Positions 1-5,634 of a stretch of DNA of 11,709 nucleotides are shown here, piece by piece. This stretch comes from an archaeon (GTDB lineage Archaea; Micrarchaeota; Micrarchaeia; Norongarragalinales; SBBD01). Below the pieces are notes generated by a model. That model was not told the DNA's origin and ran no database searches. It was given only the letters and a program-made list of their open reading frames with translations. The stretch is taken from assembly GCA_005239845.1 (NCBI GenBank), contig SBBD01000046.1, positions 1 through 11,709 of the forward strand. Direction: 5' to 3'. Made by a program: the position numbers and the translations under genes. Position 1 is the stretch's first letter. Each line of letters opens with the position of its first letter.

Positions 1-678
1 AAAGAAAAGGGTAGCGGTTTGAAGCGTGGAAATCCCGAAATTTCTTTTGGCGGGGGCGTTCAAAATGTAGAAGATGGAGGCGAAGGCGAGCAGCAAGACG
101 AGGGAAGAGACCGCAAACTTGAAGAGCAGGACGGCCGGGTCTGCTGGCGCCAAGAGCAGCGAGCTCCAAATCACGAGGAAGGAGAGGTTGAAGACGGGAT
201 GGAAGAAGGCCAGCACGAACGACTTGGGGCCGTAGTTGAGCATGACGAACAAGGCCGCAAACCAGGCGAGGAACACGACGGAGTTGGAGAGCAGGACGAT
301 GGCGGACAGGTCGGTAAAGCGGGGGGAGAGGAGCACGCCCCCTAAATAAAAGAGGACGGAAATGGCTGTGGCAGCCAAGGAAATGAAGCTGAAGTGCTTG
401 AGGCGGTGGGCGAAATCTTCCTTGCGGGAGAGGCTTGCCGCGAGCACGCTGGAAAAGAGCGCCGGAACGCCGAGCAAGAGAAGGCCTTCAGCGCCCCCAT
501 ACAGCAAGGACTCGCTGAGCCGCGTCACGTCGCGGGCTTCCGGCAGCATGCCCAGCCTCAACAGGAAGCCGGCGAAAAAGCTCAAGGCAAACAGGTAGAT
601 GAACGTCTTTTTGTAGGAAGGCAGGTGGATGGCCAGCTTGCTGATGGCCGTTGCCTTATCATCAATCACGTCCACCAT
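1..678 (-). CDS. Polytopic membrane protein, DUF2070-like, N-terminal part (truncated by window edge)
   Basis: The reading frame stays open from an ATG at 678 to the window edge (226 codons, no stop), so the C-terminal part is missing. An in-frame TGA two codons upstream fixes the start. The protein begins with a short charged stretch (MVDVIDDKATAISKL), followed by about six hydrophobic segments (roughly residues 30-46, 57-80, 95-118, 125-145, 150-172 and 180-202). It reaches NAPAKRNFGIS near residue 213. From memory, this arrangement, several helices followed by a P-x-KR-x-x-GIS-like stretch, resembles the archaeal DUF2070 family, whose function is unknown. Such proteins carry a large soluble C-terminal domain, which would lie outside the window. 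The membrane topology is seen in the sequence; the family assignment is an inference. A TTTAAA at 770-775 would give a leader of about 70 nt without a convincing ribosome binding site. Confidence 0.6.
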   Translation of the reverse strand, partial: MVDVIDDKATAISKLAIHLPSYKKTFIYLFALSFFAGFLLRLGMLPEARDVTRLSESLLYGGAEGLLLLGVPALFSSVLAASLSRKEDFAHRLKHFSFISLAATAISVLFYLGGVLLSPRFTDLSAIVLLSNSVVFLAWFAALFVMLNYGPKSFVLAFFHPVFNLSFLVIWSSLLLAPADPAVLLFKFAVSSLVLLLAFASIFYILNAPAKRNFGISTLQTATLFF

Positions 679-701
679 ATCTCATTCACGTCGTAGGAAA
701 G

Positions 702-775
702 GCGCCAAGCGGCTTCAGAGTGACAAGCGGCGCATTCACCGTCTTCTGCTAGCGGGTAGGAAACGGGAGTTTAAA
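702..775 (-). promoter_or_regulatory. Putative TATA box and repeat-rich leader of the DUF2070-like gene
   Basis: On the minus strand a TTTAAA (770-775) could be the TATA box, placing transcription start near 746. The presumed leader holds an 8-bp direct repeat CAAGCGGC (706-713 and 724-731), a flanking GCGCC/GGCGC inverted repeat (702-706 and 729-733), and two copies of CATTCAC on the plus strand (about 683-690 and 733-740). No gene is seen between 679 and 840. Confidence 0.25.
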
Positions 776-791
776 GGCTTTGGCTCAGAGC

Positions 792-820
792 AAAAAACAG
801 CGGAACGCGGCCGGAAAAAA
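792..820 (-). terminator. Oligo-T terminator candidate after the 68-aa gene
   Basis: On the minus strand two T6 runs (820-815 and 797-792) lie 20-50 nt beyond the stop codon at 841. Archaeal RNA polymerase terminates at such oligo-T tracts. There is no need for, and no clear sign of, a hairpin. Confidence 0.35.
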
Positions 821-840
821 TGGGCGAGCGGACAGTTCGT

Positions 841-1047
841 TTACCGTTTGGCGCTGGGCTTGCGGAGTCGGTAGAGCTTTGGGGCGGACTGCCATACGAG
901 CCGGCGTTTCAGCTTGTGGGCGTTCACAAAATATTCGGAAAGCACTTGGTCGAAGGTCTTGTTCTGTTCGGTGGCCAGCTTCATGAGCTCGAGCGTGATG
1001 AAGCGGAGCTCGGAGTTGACGGCCGACAAGTCCTCGTAGTTCTCCAT
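841..1047 (-). CDS. Small basic protein of unknown function (68 aa)
   Basis: I do not recognise this protein. It starts MENYEDLSAVNSELRFITLE, with a predicted amphipathic helical N-terminal half (about residues 8-45) and a strongly basic C-terminus (KLKRRL, YRLRKPSAKR). Such a tail would suit nucleic-acid or ribosome binding, but that is an inference. The start is well supported. An in-frame TAG lies nine codons upstream, a GGAGG (1051-1055 on the opposite strand) precedes the ATG by 3 nt, and an AT-rich TATA-like box lies about 36 nt upstream. Oligo-T runs follow the stop. The gene is divergent from the NMD3 gene, with 168 bp between them. It has no cysteines and no membrane segment. The clean start, promoter and terminator signals argue that it is real despite its size. 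Confidence 0.7.
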   Translation of the reverse strand: MENYEDLSAVNSELRFITLELMKLATEQNKTFDQVLSEYFVNAHKLKRRLVWQSAPKLYRLRKPSAKR

Positions 1048-1076
1048 TTGCCTCCAAAAGGCCTAACGAAAGCAAG

Positions 1077-1086
1077 AAATAAAAAG
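1077..1086 (-). promoter_or_regulatory. TATA box of the 68-aa gene
   Basis: The minus strand reads CTTTTTATTT here. Its centre is about 35 nt upstream of the ATG at 1047, which would give a leader of roughly 10 nt, just enough for the GGAGG ribosome binding site. Confidence 0.4.
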
Positions 1087-1186
1087 CGAATGCACGCGCC
1101 TAACCTACTACCCCGCGCAGAAGGTTCGCCTCGAACACGTTGGCGTCCAAGGAAAAGAAAACGCGGCAAGCCCGCCATCCACCGAA

Positions 1187-1193
1187 TTAAATA
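1187..1193 (+). promoter_or_regulatory. TATA box of the NMD3-family gene
   Basis: TTAAATA is centred 26 nt upstream of the ATG at 1216, the spacing expected for a leaderless archaeal transcript. No ribosome binding site is seen before the ATG, which agrees with this. Confidence 0.5.
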
Positions 1194-1215
1194 GGTTCAT
1201 AAAAACAAAGAAGGC

Positions 1216-1875
1216 ATGAGAAAAAAGGCGTGCGCCAAGTGCGGGCGGGAAGAAGCGTTCTCCGGGGAATTCATGGGCGCGTTCTGTCCCTCTTGCTTTG
1301 CCGGAACGGGGACGCTGAAGACTGGGACGGCCAGACTGGCCGTTTGCCCCCGCTGCGAGCGCATACGGGTAAGAAACCAGTGGAGTAAAGAAACCCCGGA
1401 GTTGGTGCTCGACCTCGCGGCTTCAAAGGTGAAGGGCCGCTATCCCGTTGAGAAGGCGGGCCTCGTTGCCCTCCAGAAAAAGCGGAACGAGTGGCTGGCC
1501 ATGGTTTCCTTGCAGTTTTCCGCAGAAGGGAAACGCGTGGAAGAGGTCCAACGGGTACGGATCGAGGTAAGGCGAATGCTTTGCCCCGACTGCCACCGCC
1601 TCGCCTCCGGATACCACGAATTCATCCTGCAGCTCAGGGGGCCGCCAAAAAAAGTGGAAAAGATGGCGGCGTGGGCCCAAGAAGAGCTGGAAAAGGACAC
1701 GCTCGTGACGAAAGCGCAGGAACAACCGCAAGGAATCGATTTGTATATCGCGGACAAGCATCCGGCCATGCAGCTGGTCATGCGTCTGCACCGCCCCTAC
1801 CAGGCCACGCGTTCCCTGAAAGGCGTTCGACGGGGAAAGCACCACTTCATTACGACGGTATGTATTCGACTATAA
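1216..1875 (+). CDS. NMD3-family protein, archaeal type
   Basis: Archaeal homologue of NMD3, the adaptor that in eukaryotes binds the 60S ribosomal subunit. In archaea it is thought to act in large-subunit maturation or translation. The N-terminal metal-binding region has CxxC pairs at C6/C9, C24/C27, C44/C47 and C123/C126. The last pair runs into the family hallmark SGYHEFILQLRG (residues 131-142; usually YYEAxxQLRG). After a helical stretch (about 143-172) comes the closing domain. It has a GIDLYIADKHPAM-like strand and helix and ends in TTVCIRL, matching the family pattern of G-x-D-x-Y, then S-x-K, then T-x-x-IRL. At 219 aa it is a short but apparently complete version. It lacks the longer C-terminal OB/eIF5A-like regions of eukaryotic NMD3. 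The start follows a TATA box at leaderless spacing. It converges with the ferredoxin gene downstream, 34 bp between stops. Confidence 0.87.
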   Translation: MRKKACAKCGREEAFSGEFMGAFCPSCFAGTGTLKTGTARLAVCPRCERIRVRNQWSKETPELVLDLAASKVKGRYPVEKAGLVALQKKRNEWLAMVSLQFSAEGKRVEEVQRVRIEVRRMLCPDCHRLASGYHEFILQLRGPPKKVEKMAAWAQEELEKDTLVTKAQEQPQGIDLYIADKHPAMQLVMRLHRPYQATRSLKGVRRGKHHFITTVCIRL

Positions 1876-1888
1876 AAAAAGGAAAAAA
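1874..1888 (-). terminator. Oligo-T terminator of the ferredoxin gene
   Basis: The minus strand carries T6 (1888-1883), CC, then T7 (1880-1874), starting 22 nt beyond the ferredoxin stop codon. The double T tract overlaps the end of the convergent NMD3 gene. It is a good archaeal terminator for the ferredoxin transcript and closes the iron/redox group on this side. Confidence 0.5.
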
Positions 1889-1909
1889 CGAGGGGAGGCC
1901 AAGCACGGC

Positions 1910-2170
1910 TTATGGCACGGGGTCGTCCTTCTTCTTTTCCTGCCCGTTGGGAACAGCAGGAGCCGGAGGTTGCGGTTCTTCCACCCAGGAAATGGCCGTC
2001 ACGGGGCACGTGTCAATCGAGCGCTGGATGTTCTCCTCCGAGTCCCCTTCCCCGTTCACGACCTTGCTCTTGCCGTCCTCCTGCATCTCGTAGACGTCGG
2101 GCGCCAAGGCCGCGCAAGCACTGCACCCGATGCAGGTCTCGGGGTCCACAAACGGCACTTTCTTGGACAT
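1910..2170 (-). CDS. Single-cluster [4Fe-4S] ferredoxin
   Basis: Small cytoplasmic electron carrier. From the ATG at 2170 it is 86 aa: MSKKVPFVDPETC, with cysteines at 13, 16 and 19 (CIGCSAC) and a distant Cys-Pro at 55 (TCPVTAI). This is the ligand set of a mono-[4Fe-4S] ferredoxin of the Thermotoga/Desulfovibrio type. The usual second-cluster cysteines are absent. The sequence after the first motif (ALAPDVYEM) fits the family's PxVFE turn. The last 24 residues are a Pro- and charge-rich tail beyond the fold. The frame extends upstream to an ATG at 2191 (seven more residues). I prefer 2170 because the best TATA box (about 2204-2213) is too close to 2191, and MSKKV-F-D is the usual ferredoxin start. 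A weaker AT-rich stretch at 2228-2236 could serve the longer form. Its neighbours are an iron transporter and a superoxide dismutase, which suggests an iron/redox role. The redox partner is unknown. Confidence 0.88.
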   Translation of the reverse strand: MSKKVPFVDPETCIGCSACAALAPDVYEMQEDGKSKVVNGEGDSEENIQRSIDTCPVTAISWVEEPQPPAPAVPNGQEKKKDDPVP

Positions 2171-2203
2171 GAAAAAAACCGGCGTACTCATAGCGGAAAT
2201 GGA

Positions 2204-2213
2204 AAATAAAAAG
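2204..2213 (-). promoter_or_regulatory. TATA box of the ferredoxin gene
   Basis: The minus strand reads CTTTTTATTTTCC around here. Its centre is about 38 nt upstream of the ATG at 2170, but only about 17 nt upstream of the ATG at 2191. It therefore supports the shorter protein. Confidence 0.4.
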
Positions 2214-2249
2214 GTATGGTGCAGTAGTTTTTTAGTACTTTGTCTGCCG

Positions 2250-2981
2250 TTATCCGAATAAAGGCGAGGCGCCGGCCCACGCCCCGATCAAATAGCCCAG
2301 CACGGCGGCCGTCAACCCGATGAGCGCCATCTCAATTCCCGACTTCCACCAGACGCCGACCGTGACTTGGGCTTTATAGGCCCCGGCCCCGAACAGCACA
2401 AGACAGCTCAGCACGACAGCAGTAGGCATGGCGGATGCCATGGGAAGCAGGAAAAAGGGCAGGAGGGGAACCGCGGAGCCGACGACCGTTGAAACGCCTA
2501 CAACCCACGCTTCTTGCAAAGGATCCTTGTGGTCTTCCTCGGAGAGGTTGAGTTCGTCCTTCATCATGACGTCCACCCACCGGTCCTTGTCCTCCGTAAT
2601 GTGCTTCACGATCTGTTCCAGCAGCTTTCCGGAAAAGCCTTTGGCGCGGTAAATGCGCCGGATTTCCTCGCGTTCTTCCTCCGGCGTTTCCTCGACTTCC
2701 TGGTACTCGCGGGCCTTCTCGCTTTCATAGAACGACCGGGCGGCCTTGGCGCTCGTATAGGCTACGGCGGCCATGGAAATGCTTTCCGCGGCAAGCGCGG
2801 CAAACCCCGCAACCAAGACAATGCGTGCGTCGTTTGTGGCGCTCGCGACGCCCAACACGAGCCCCAACACGTTGACGAGGCCGTCCTGTCCTCCCAAAAT
2901 GAGGTCCCGCAGCTGGGAGCCCTCCATGCGGTGCTTTTCCAAATGGTTCTTGTGCGCGATTCCCGAATAGTCTATGCGCAT
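2250..2981 (-). CDS. VIT1/CCC1-family iron (Fe2+/Mn2+) transporter
   Basis: Membrane transporter of the vacuolar iron transporter family (DUF125). In cells without vacuoles it would export ferrous iron or manganese, or load it into a compartment. At 243 aa it has the usual five helices (about residues 34-50, 54-78, 157-178, 182-204 and 215-236). The family signature in helix 1 is present (LRDLILGGQDGLVNVLGL, with D33), and so is the translocation methionine in helix 2 (SISMAAVAY, M70). Between helices 2 and 3 lies a glutamate-rich cytosolic segment (about 86-152: EYQEVEETPEEEREEI, then a VDVMMKDEL stretch). It matches the metal-binding domain of plant VIT1, whose Glu and Met residues bind iron. 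A His-rich N-terminus (residues 10-17) precedes helix 1. There is no ferritin-like fusion. A TATA box 26 nt upstream supports leaderless initiation at 2981. It sits between superoxide dismutase and ferredoxin. Confidence 0.92.
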   Translation of the reverse strand: MRIDYSGIAHKNHLEKHRMEGSQLRDLILGGQDGLVNVLGLVLGVASATNDARIVLVAGFAALAAESISMAAVAYTSAKAARSFYESEKAREYQEVEETPEEEREEIRRIYRAKGFSGKLLEQIVKHITEDKDRWVDVMMKDELNLSEEDHKDPLQEAWVVGVSTVVGSAVPLLPFFLLPMASAMPTAVVLSCLVLFGAGAYKAQVTVGVWWKSGIEMALIGLTAAVLGYLIGAWAGASPLFG

Positions 2982-3002
2982 ACCAGGCTACAACGAAGGC
3001 GT

Positions 3003-3010
3003 ACTTATAT
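3003..3010 (-). promoter_or_regulatory. TATA box of the iron transporter gene
   Basis: The minus strand reads ATATAAGT, centred 25-26 nt upstream of the ATG at 2981, which is leaderless spacing. It lies in the 52-bp gap after the superoxide dismutase stop codon, so the transporter can be transcribed independently. Confidence 0.5.
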
Positions 3011-3033
3011 GGCTTTTGGGTCCAGACAACAAG

Positions 3034-3645
3034 CTAGTAATATTTTTCGATGCCCAGCTTCTCGACGCGCTGGTTGACCCAGTTCCAGTCCACGTTCTTG
3101 AGGAAGGCCTCGATGTACTTCTTGCGCGAGGTGGCGAAGTCAATAAAGTACGCATGCTCGTACACGTCCAGAATGAGGACCGTGGTGCAGTTCCACACGC
3201 CTTGCGAGTGGTAGTCGCAGGAATAGTTGTGGAGTCTCAAGTCGTCCCAGTCGAAGCCAAGCACCACCCACCCTCTCGCCGCGATTCCTGCTGCCCCGAA
3301 GTCCTCCTGCCACTTTTCCAAGCTCCCGAAATCCCGTTTAATCAAGTCCACGATTTTTCCGGAAGGGGGATTCGCGGCTCCCAAGTTGTCGAAATAGCCC
3401 TCGTGCAACTTGATGGCGTTCGTGGCAAAGACTTGCTGCCGTTTCAGTTCTCCGACTTCGCTGAAAGTGGCGTTCGCCTTGCTCTTGTCCGTCTTTTCCA
3501 GCAACGGCTCTATTTCGTTCAGTTTTTTCACGTACCCCGCGTACAACACGTCGTGGTGTTCGGAAAGCTGTTTTTCCGAAAACCCGTCCAGTACCTTGAA
3601 CTTCAACGGCTTGACCGCGTGTTCTTTGGCTCCCTTCTCCCGCAT
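3034..3645 (-). CDS. Superoxide dismutase, Fe/Mn family
   Basis: Converts superoxide to oxygen and hydrogen peroxide in the cytoplasm. Numbered from the ATG at 3645 (203 aa), the four metal ligands are all present: H30 (SEHHDVLYAGYV), H81 (KLHEGYF), D160 and H164 (DVYEHAYFIDF). Active-site Y38 lies eight residues after H30, as in E. coli SOD, and the GW motif of the second domain is present (ARGWVVL, 123-129). Departures from E. coli enzymes: the gateway His after the first ligand is Leu (L34); the FeSOD-type Gln four residues before the second ligand is Ala (A77); and the motif is DVYEHAY rather than DVWEHAY. H146 probably takes the place of the outer-sphere Gln, as in His-type SODs. Metal use cannot be decided from this. 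The frame extends to a GTG at 3654. I prefer the ATG because a GGGTGG lies 5 nt before it and a TATA box about 48 nt upstream. The next gene is the iron transporter, 52 bp away. Confidence 0.95.
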   Translation of the reverse strand: MREKGAKEHAVKPLKFKVLDGFSEKQLSEHHDVLYAGYVKKLNEIEPLLEKTDKSKANATFSEVGELKRQQVFATNAIKLHEGYFDNLGAANPPSGKIVDLIKRDFGSLEKWQEDFGAAGIAARGWVVLGFDWDDLRLHNYSCDYHSQGVWNCTTVLILDVYEHAYFIDFATSRKKYIEAFLKNVDWNWVNQRVEKLGIEKYY

Positions 3646-3690
3646 TTCCACCACCCCCAGAACCAGTGCGAAAACACTACTGCCTCAGGC

Positions 3691-3696
3691 TTTAAA
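3691..3696 (-). promoter_or_regulatory. TATA box of the superoxide dismutase gene
   Basis: TTTAAA preceded on the minus strand by a T run is centred about 48 nt upstream of the ATG at 3645. This predicts a leader of about 23 nt that contains the GGGTGG ribosome binding site (3651-3656). This gene therefore seems to have a true leader, unlike its neighbours. Confidence 0.45.
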
Positions 3697-3732
3697 AAAA
3701 CAAAGGTCGAAGAACGGCAAGTAATCGCGAAA

Positions 3733-4185
3733 TTATTCTGTTGAAAAATGAAAATCGGCCGCCGCTTCCGTTTCGTTGACGAGCAATTTCAGTTTGTGGC
3801 GCTCGGCAAGGGCTTTGGCGTACTCTTCAATGGACGGAAAATAAACTTCCTGCATAGCTTGTCCAGGAATGCTTGCATAATGCACTCGAAAGGTGGATTG
3901 GGAACTTTGGTGTCGAAGTTCAATGAGCGGGGTCGTGGCCTGGGGCGGTGCCGCATTAATTTCCTCATCGCTTTTACCAACCGATTTCCCAACGGCGTGA
4001 AGAATTCTTCTTGCCCGTTCCCAGTCCGCGTCCCATTTTTGTTTCTCCCTTGGCAACGCATGCTCTGGGACGCCGTATCGCCTATACGCTAACGTGGGAA
4101 AATCGCCTTTGGACACGCCTAGGATTACACGTTGCAGCGCCCGGGTTGCCTGTTCGGGGGACATTGGTTTTTTCGGCATGCGCAT
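3733..4185 (-). CDS. Unknown soluble protein (150 aa)
   Basis: I do not recognise this protein. From the ATG at 4185 it begins MRMPKKPMSPEQATRALQRV. It then has a helix-rich half (to about residue 75) with LAYRRYGVPEHALPREKQKW and ARRILHAVGKSVGKS, a linker rich in Ala and Pro, and a C-terminal part with possible alternating strands and helices (STFRVHYASIPGQ, then IEEYAKALAERHKLKLLV). No cysteines, no membrane segment and no signal peptide are seen. The frame extends to an ATG at 4212, but that is only 17 nt from the TATA box shared with the divergent zinc-ribbon gene. 4185 gives a leader of about 18 nt, and an alternative AT-rich box at 4199-4206 would make 4179 leaderless. It lies 87 bp upstream of superoxide dismutase on the same strand. 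A functional link to oxidative stress is possible but unsupported. Confidence 0.6.
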   Translation of the reverse strand: MRMPKKPMSPEQATRALQRVILGVSKGDFPTLAYRRYGVPEHALPREKQKWDADWERARRILHAVGKSVGKSDEEINAAPPQATTPLIELRHQSSQSTFRVHYASIPGQAMQEVYFPSIEEYAKALAERHKLKLLVNETEAAADFHFSTE

Positions 4186-4225
4186 ATCTTGTTCTTGAGA
4201 ATTAAAAAGCATTCAACGAAAAGGA

Positions 4226-4233
4226 TTATAAAA
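4226..4233. promoter_or_regulatory. Shared near-palindromic TATA box of two divergent genes
   Basis: TTATAAAA on the plus strand is near-symmetric (TTATAA core), so it can seat TBP in either direction. Rightward it lies about 31 nt before the ATG at 4261. Leftward it lies about 44 nt before the ATG at 4185. Both are compatible with transcription start about 26 nt from its centre. Confidence 0.45.
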
Positions 4234-4260
4234 GCCCGGAAGTAATGGTTGCGAGAAAGC

Positions 4261-4584
4261 ATGGACGTCTCGTGCCCGCAGTGCGGGAACCCCAACCTCG
4301 ATGTGGACGCCGCGAATTCCGTGGTGTTCTGCAGGAACTGCGGGTTCGCCGTGCGCGTGGACCCCCAGTCTGGAGAGGTCACTCCGTTGAGCCAAGGAGG
4401 CCCTGCGGCCGGAGGCGCTCCAGAAGCCTACCATGACAAAACCATTTTCGGCACCGACCCGCTGACCTTCTTCTTGGGCGGCACGGCTATCCTCCTGCTC
4501 CTGACCGTGCTCAACCTGTTCACGTTCTCGTGGTTCGTAGTCTTGGAAGTGCTGCTCGTCGTCTTCTGGTGGTACAACCACTAG
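4261..4584 (+). CDS. Small zinc-ribbon membrane protein (107 aa)
   Basis: The N-terminus is a compact zinc ribbon: MDVSCPQCGNPN with C5/C8 and FCRNCGF with C24/C27. It resembles a TFIIB or rubredoxin-like knuckle but is followed by a Gly/Ala/Pro-rich linker (about 40-57) rather than a DNA-binding domain. Residues 66-105 are strongly hydrophobic, best read as two short membrane helices (PLTFFLGGTAILLLLTVL and WFVVLEVLLVVFWWY). The predicted topology places the ribbon on the cytoplasmic side. The family is unknown; similar one-off zinc-ribbon membrane proteins are common in archaea and may sense metals or tether partners. The frame extends to a TTG at 4249, but the ATG at 4261 fits the TATA box better. 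It converges with the pilin-like gene downstream. Confidence 0.75.
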   Translation: MDVSCPQCGNPNLDVDAANSVVFCRNCGFAVRVDPQSGEVTPLSQGGPAAGGAPEAYHDKTIFGTDPLTFFLGGTAILLLLTVLNLFTFSWFVVLEVLLVVFWWYNH

Positions 4585-4592
4585 AAAAAAAA
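4585..4592 (-). terminator. Oligo-T terminator of the pilin-like pair
   Basis: Eight consecutive T on the minus strand, 37 nt beyond the stop codon of the pilin-like gene and directly after the stop of the convergent zinc-ribbon gene. A typical archaeal intrinsic terminator for the leftward transcript. Confidence 0.45.
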
Positions 4593-4628
4593 GGTCGGAA
4601 AGCGTTTTCTCCCCCGCACGCCCTATCC

Positions 4629-4901
4629 TTAATTCCACACGCGCTTAGCTGCTTCTTGCAAACAAGTTACAGACGGTGTTGTCGGGAGGGAAGCATTCAT
4701 TCGGGCGAAGGCAAACTTTTGAGAAAATGAGGCATGCGCCCAACAGGCAAGGTGCTCGCTGGCGACTTGTTCCAATGCGGTCATCCTGTTTTCCGTTTGT
4801 TGTTGGAGCGAGTGAACGGCGTGAACCAACGCCAAGACGAAGGCAAAAAGGGCGGCCATGGCCACGAGGGCTTCCAAAGACAGCTGCCCGCGCGACTTCA
4901 T
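4629..4901 (-). CDS. Pilin-like protein with class III (type IV prepilin) signal peptide, 90 aa
   Basis: Begins MKSRGQLSLEALVAMAALFAFVLALVHAV. A short basic leader ends in RG, followed by Q-x-S-x-E and about 20 hydrophobic residues. This is the archaeal class III signal peptide, cut after Gly5 by a prepilin peptidase (EppA/FlaK/PibD family). The hydrophobic helix remains to pack the filament core. The canonical archaeal motif is QxSxExxxL; here the ninth position is Ala, but the rest fits. The mature domain is short (about 65 residues), mainly polar and helical, with cysteines at 53 and 80 that could form a disulphide outside the cell. The ATG overlaps the stop of the preceding gene by 4 bp (ATGA), and a GAGGGG lies 5 nt before it, which indicates translational coupling. 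The protein may be a minor pilin or adhesin; which filament it serves is not visible here. Confidence 0.8.
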   Translation of the reverse strand: MKSRGQLSLEALVAMAALFAFVLALVHAVHSLQQQTENRMTALEQVASEHLACWAHASFSQKFAFARMNASLPTTPSVTCLQEAAKRVWN

Positions 4902-5497
4902 GAAAACCCCTCGGGGACAAGGAAAACGGCGGACGATCCTTCCCGGTAAATGGAAACGCCGAGCACGAACTGCTTGGGGGAAAACGATTCCGCGTACAGT
5001 TCAGGCAAGAACGAGCTCCCCGTCCGTGAAACGCGCACGCTGCCGTTTACCAGGTCCAGAAAGCCTTGGACAAAAAACGCGGGTTTTCCTCTGGAGTCCA
5101 GCGTCCAAGCACTCCAATCCCTGCACGAAGAACACTTCAGGCGGGAAGCAGCGAGCTGGGAAGGGAGTTGGCGCAAGTCAGCTTCAGAGACGACGCCGGC
5201 CCAAACGTCGGCAGAAAACCCTTCTTCCGCCCACCGCTTTTCCAGTGTTGCCTCCAGTTGAGCGAGTTTAGAGGCGGCATCCTTCGCCTTTTCTTCGCGT
5301 TCGCTTCCTGGCGAGGCGCCCAACGCCGAGCGCACGGCGCCCTTGAATTCCAGTTCAAGGGCGTGCATCCGCTCTTCCTGCAAGAGCAAAGGCCGGGTTT
5401 GAAGTTCCGGCTGAAACAGGCGGGCTTGGAAACGGAGAACCGCCATGAAAAGCAGGGAGAATGCCAGCACCAGAAGGAAGGAGGCTGCACCTTTCAT
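4898..5497 (-). CDS. Membrane-anchored pseudopilin-like protein, partner of the pilin gene (199 aa)
   Basis: I place the start at the ATG at 5497 (MKGAASFLLVLAFSLLFMAVL). A TATA box at 5521-5530 leaves a leader of only a few nucleotides. The longer frame to 5590 would run through that box. The N-terminus is a single hydrophobic helix (about residues 4-22) after MKG, which could be a minimal class III signal cut after Gly3 or simply a signal anchor. Next comes a charged helical stretch (about 30-95, with EEKAKDAASKLAQLEATLEKRW likely coiled coil), then a probably external domain with a CSSC pair and an NGSVRVSRTGSSF-type strand region. It ends SAVFLVPEGFS. The 4-bp overlap with the pilin-like gene means the two are co-translated and probably work together in a cell-surface structure. 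The family is not recognised. Confidence 0.72.
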   Translation of the reverse strand: MKGAASFLLVLAFSLLFMAVLRFQARLFQPELQTRPLLLQEERMHALELEFKGAVRSALGASPGSEREEKAKDAASKLAQLEATLEKRWAEEGFSADVWAGVVSEADLRQLPSQLAASRLKCSSCRDWSAWTLDSRGKPAFFVQGFLDLVNGSVRVSRTGSSFLPELYAESFSPKQFVLGVSIYREGSSAVFLVPEGFS

Positions 5498-5520
5498 GTC
5501 CGACACCCGCCGCCTCCATC

Positions 5521-5530
5521 TCATAAATAA
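5521..5530 (-). promoter_or_regulatory. TATA box of the pilin-like operon
   Basis: The minus strand reads TTATTTATGA, centred about 28 nt upstream of the ATG at 5497, near-leaderless. It directly abuts the left copy of the 19-bp direct repeat, so a protein bound to that repeat could affect this promoter. Confidence 0.45.
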
Positions 5531-5531
5531 C

Positions 5532-5550
5532 AAACAAGCGTTTATTAAAA
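5532..5550 (+). repeat. 19-bp direct repeat, copy 1, containing a TATA-like box
   Basis: The 19 bases AAACAAGCGTTTATTAAAA occur here and again at 5596-5614, identical, with starts 64 bp apart. The flanks do not match, so it is not a simple tandem duplication of a longer unit. TTTATTAAAA inside it is TATA-like in the plus direction. Confidence 0.8.
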
Positions 5551-5595
5551 ATTCATATGCGGACAGGGCGGCCGAGGAGCGGGTGGGCAAAGGAG

Positions 5596-5614
5596 AAACA
5601 AGCGTTTATTAAAA
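5596..5614 (+). repeat. 19-bp direct repeat, copy 2, with the TATA box of the secreted-protein gene
   Basis: Exact second copy of the repeat. Its TTTATTAAAA (5605-5614) is centred 25-26 nt before the ATG at 5635, ideal for a leaderless transcript. This copy therefore acts as the promoter. Copy 1, 64 bp upstream, may be an alternative promoter or a regulator binding site. Confidence 0.7.
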
Positions 5615-5634
5615 GGCGCGCGGAAAACGGCCTT

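Noticed and set aside
1491..2093. 200-codon open frame on the plus strand
   Set aside because: It is Arg/Pro/Ser-rich out-of-frame translation across the NMD3 and ferredoxin genes, both of which are firmly identified.
5557..5634. N-terminal extension of the secreted protein
   Set aside because: It would place a basic, non-hydrophobic stretch ahead of a good signal peptide and would run through the promoter-containing repeat.
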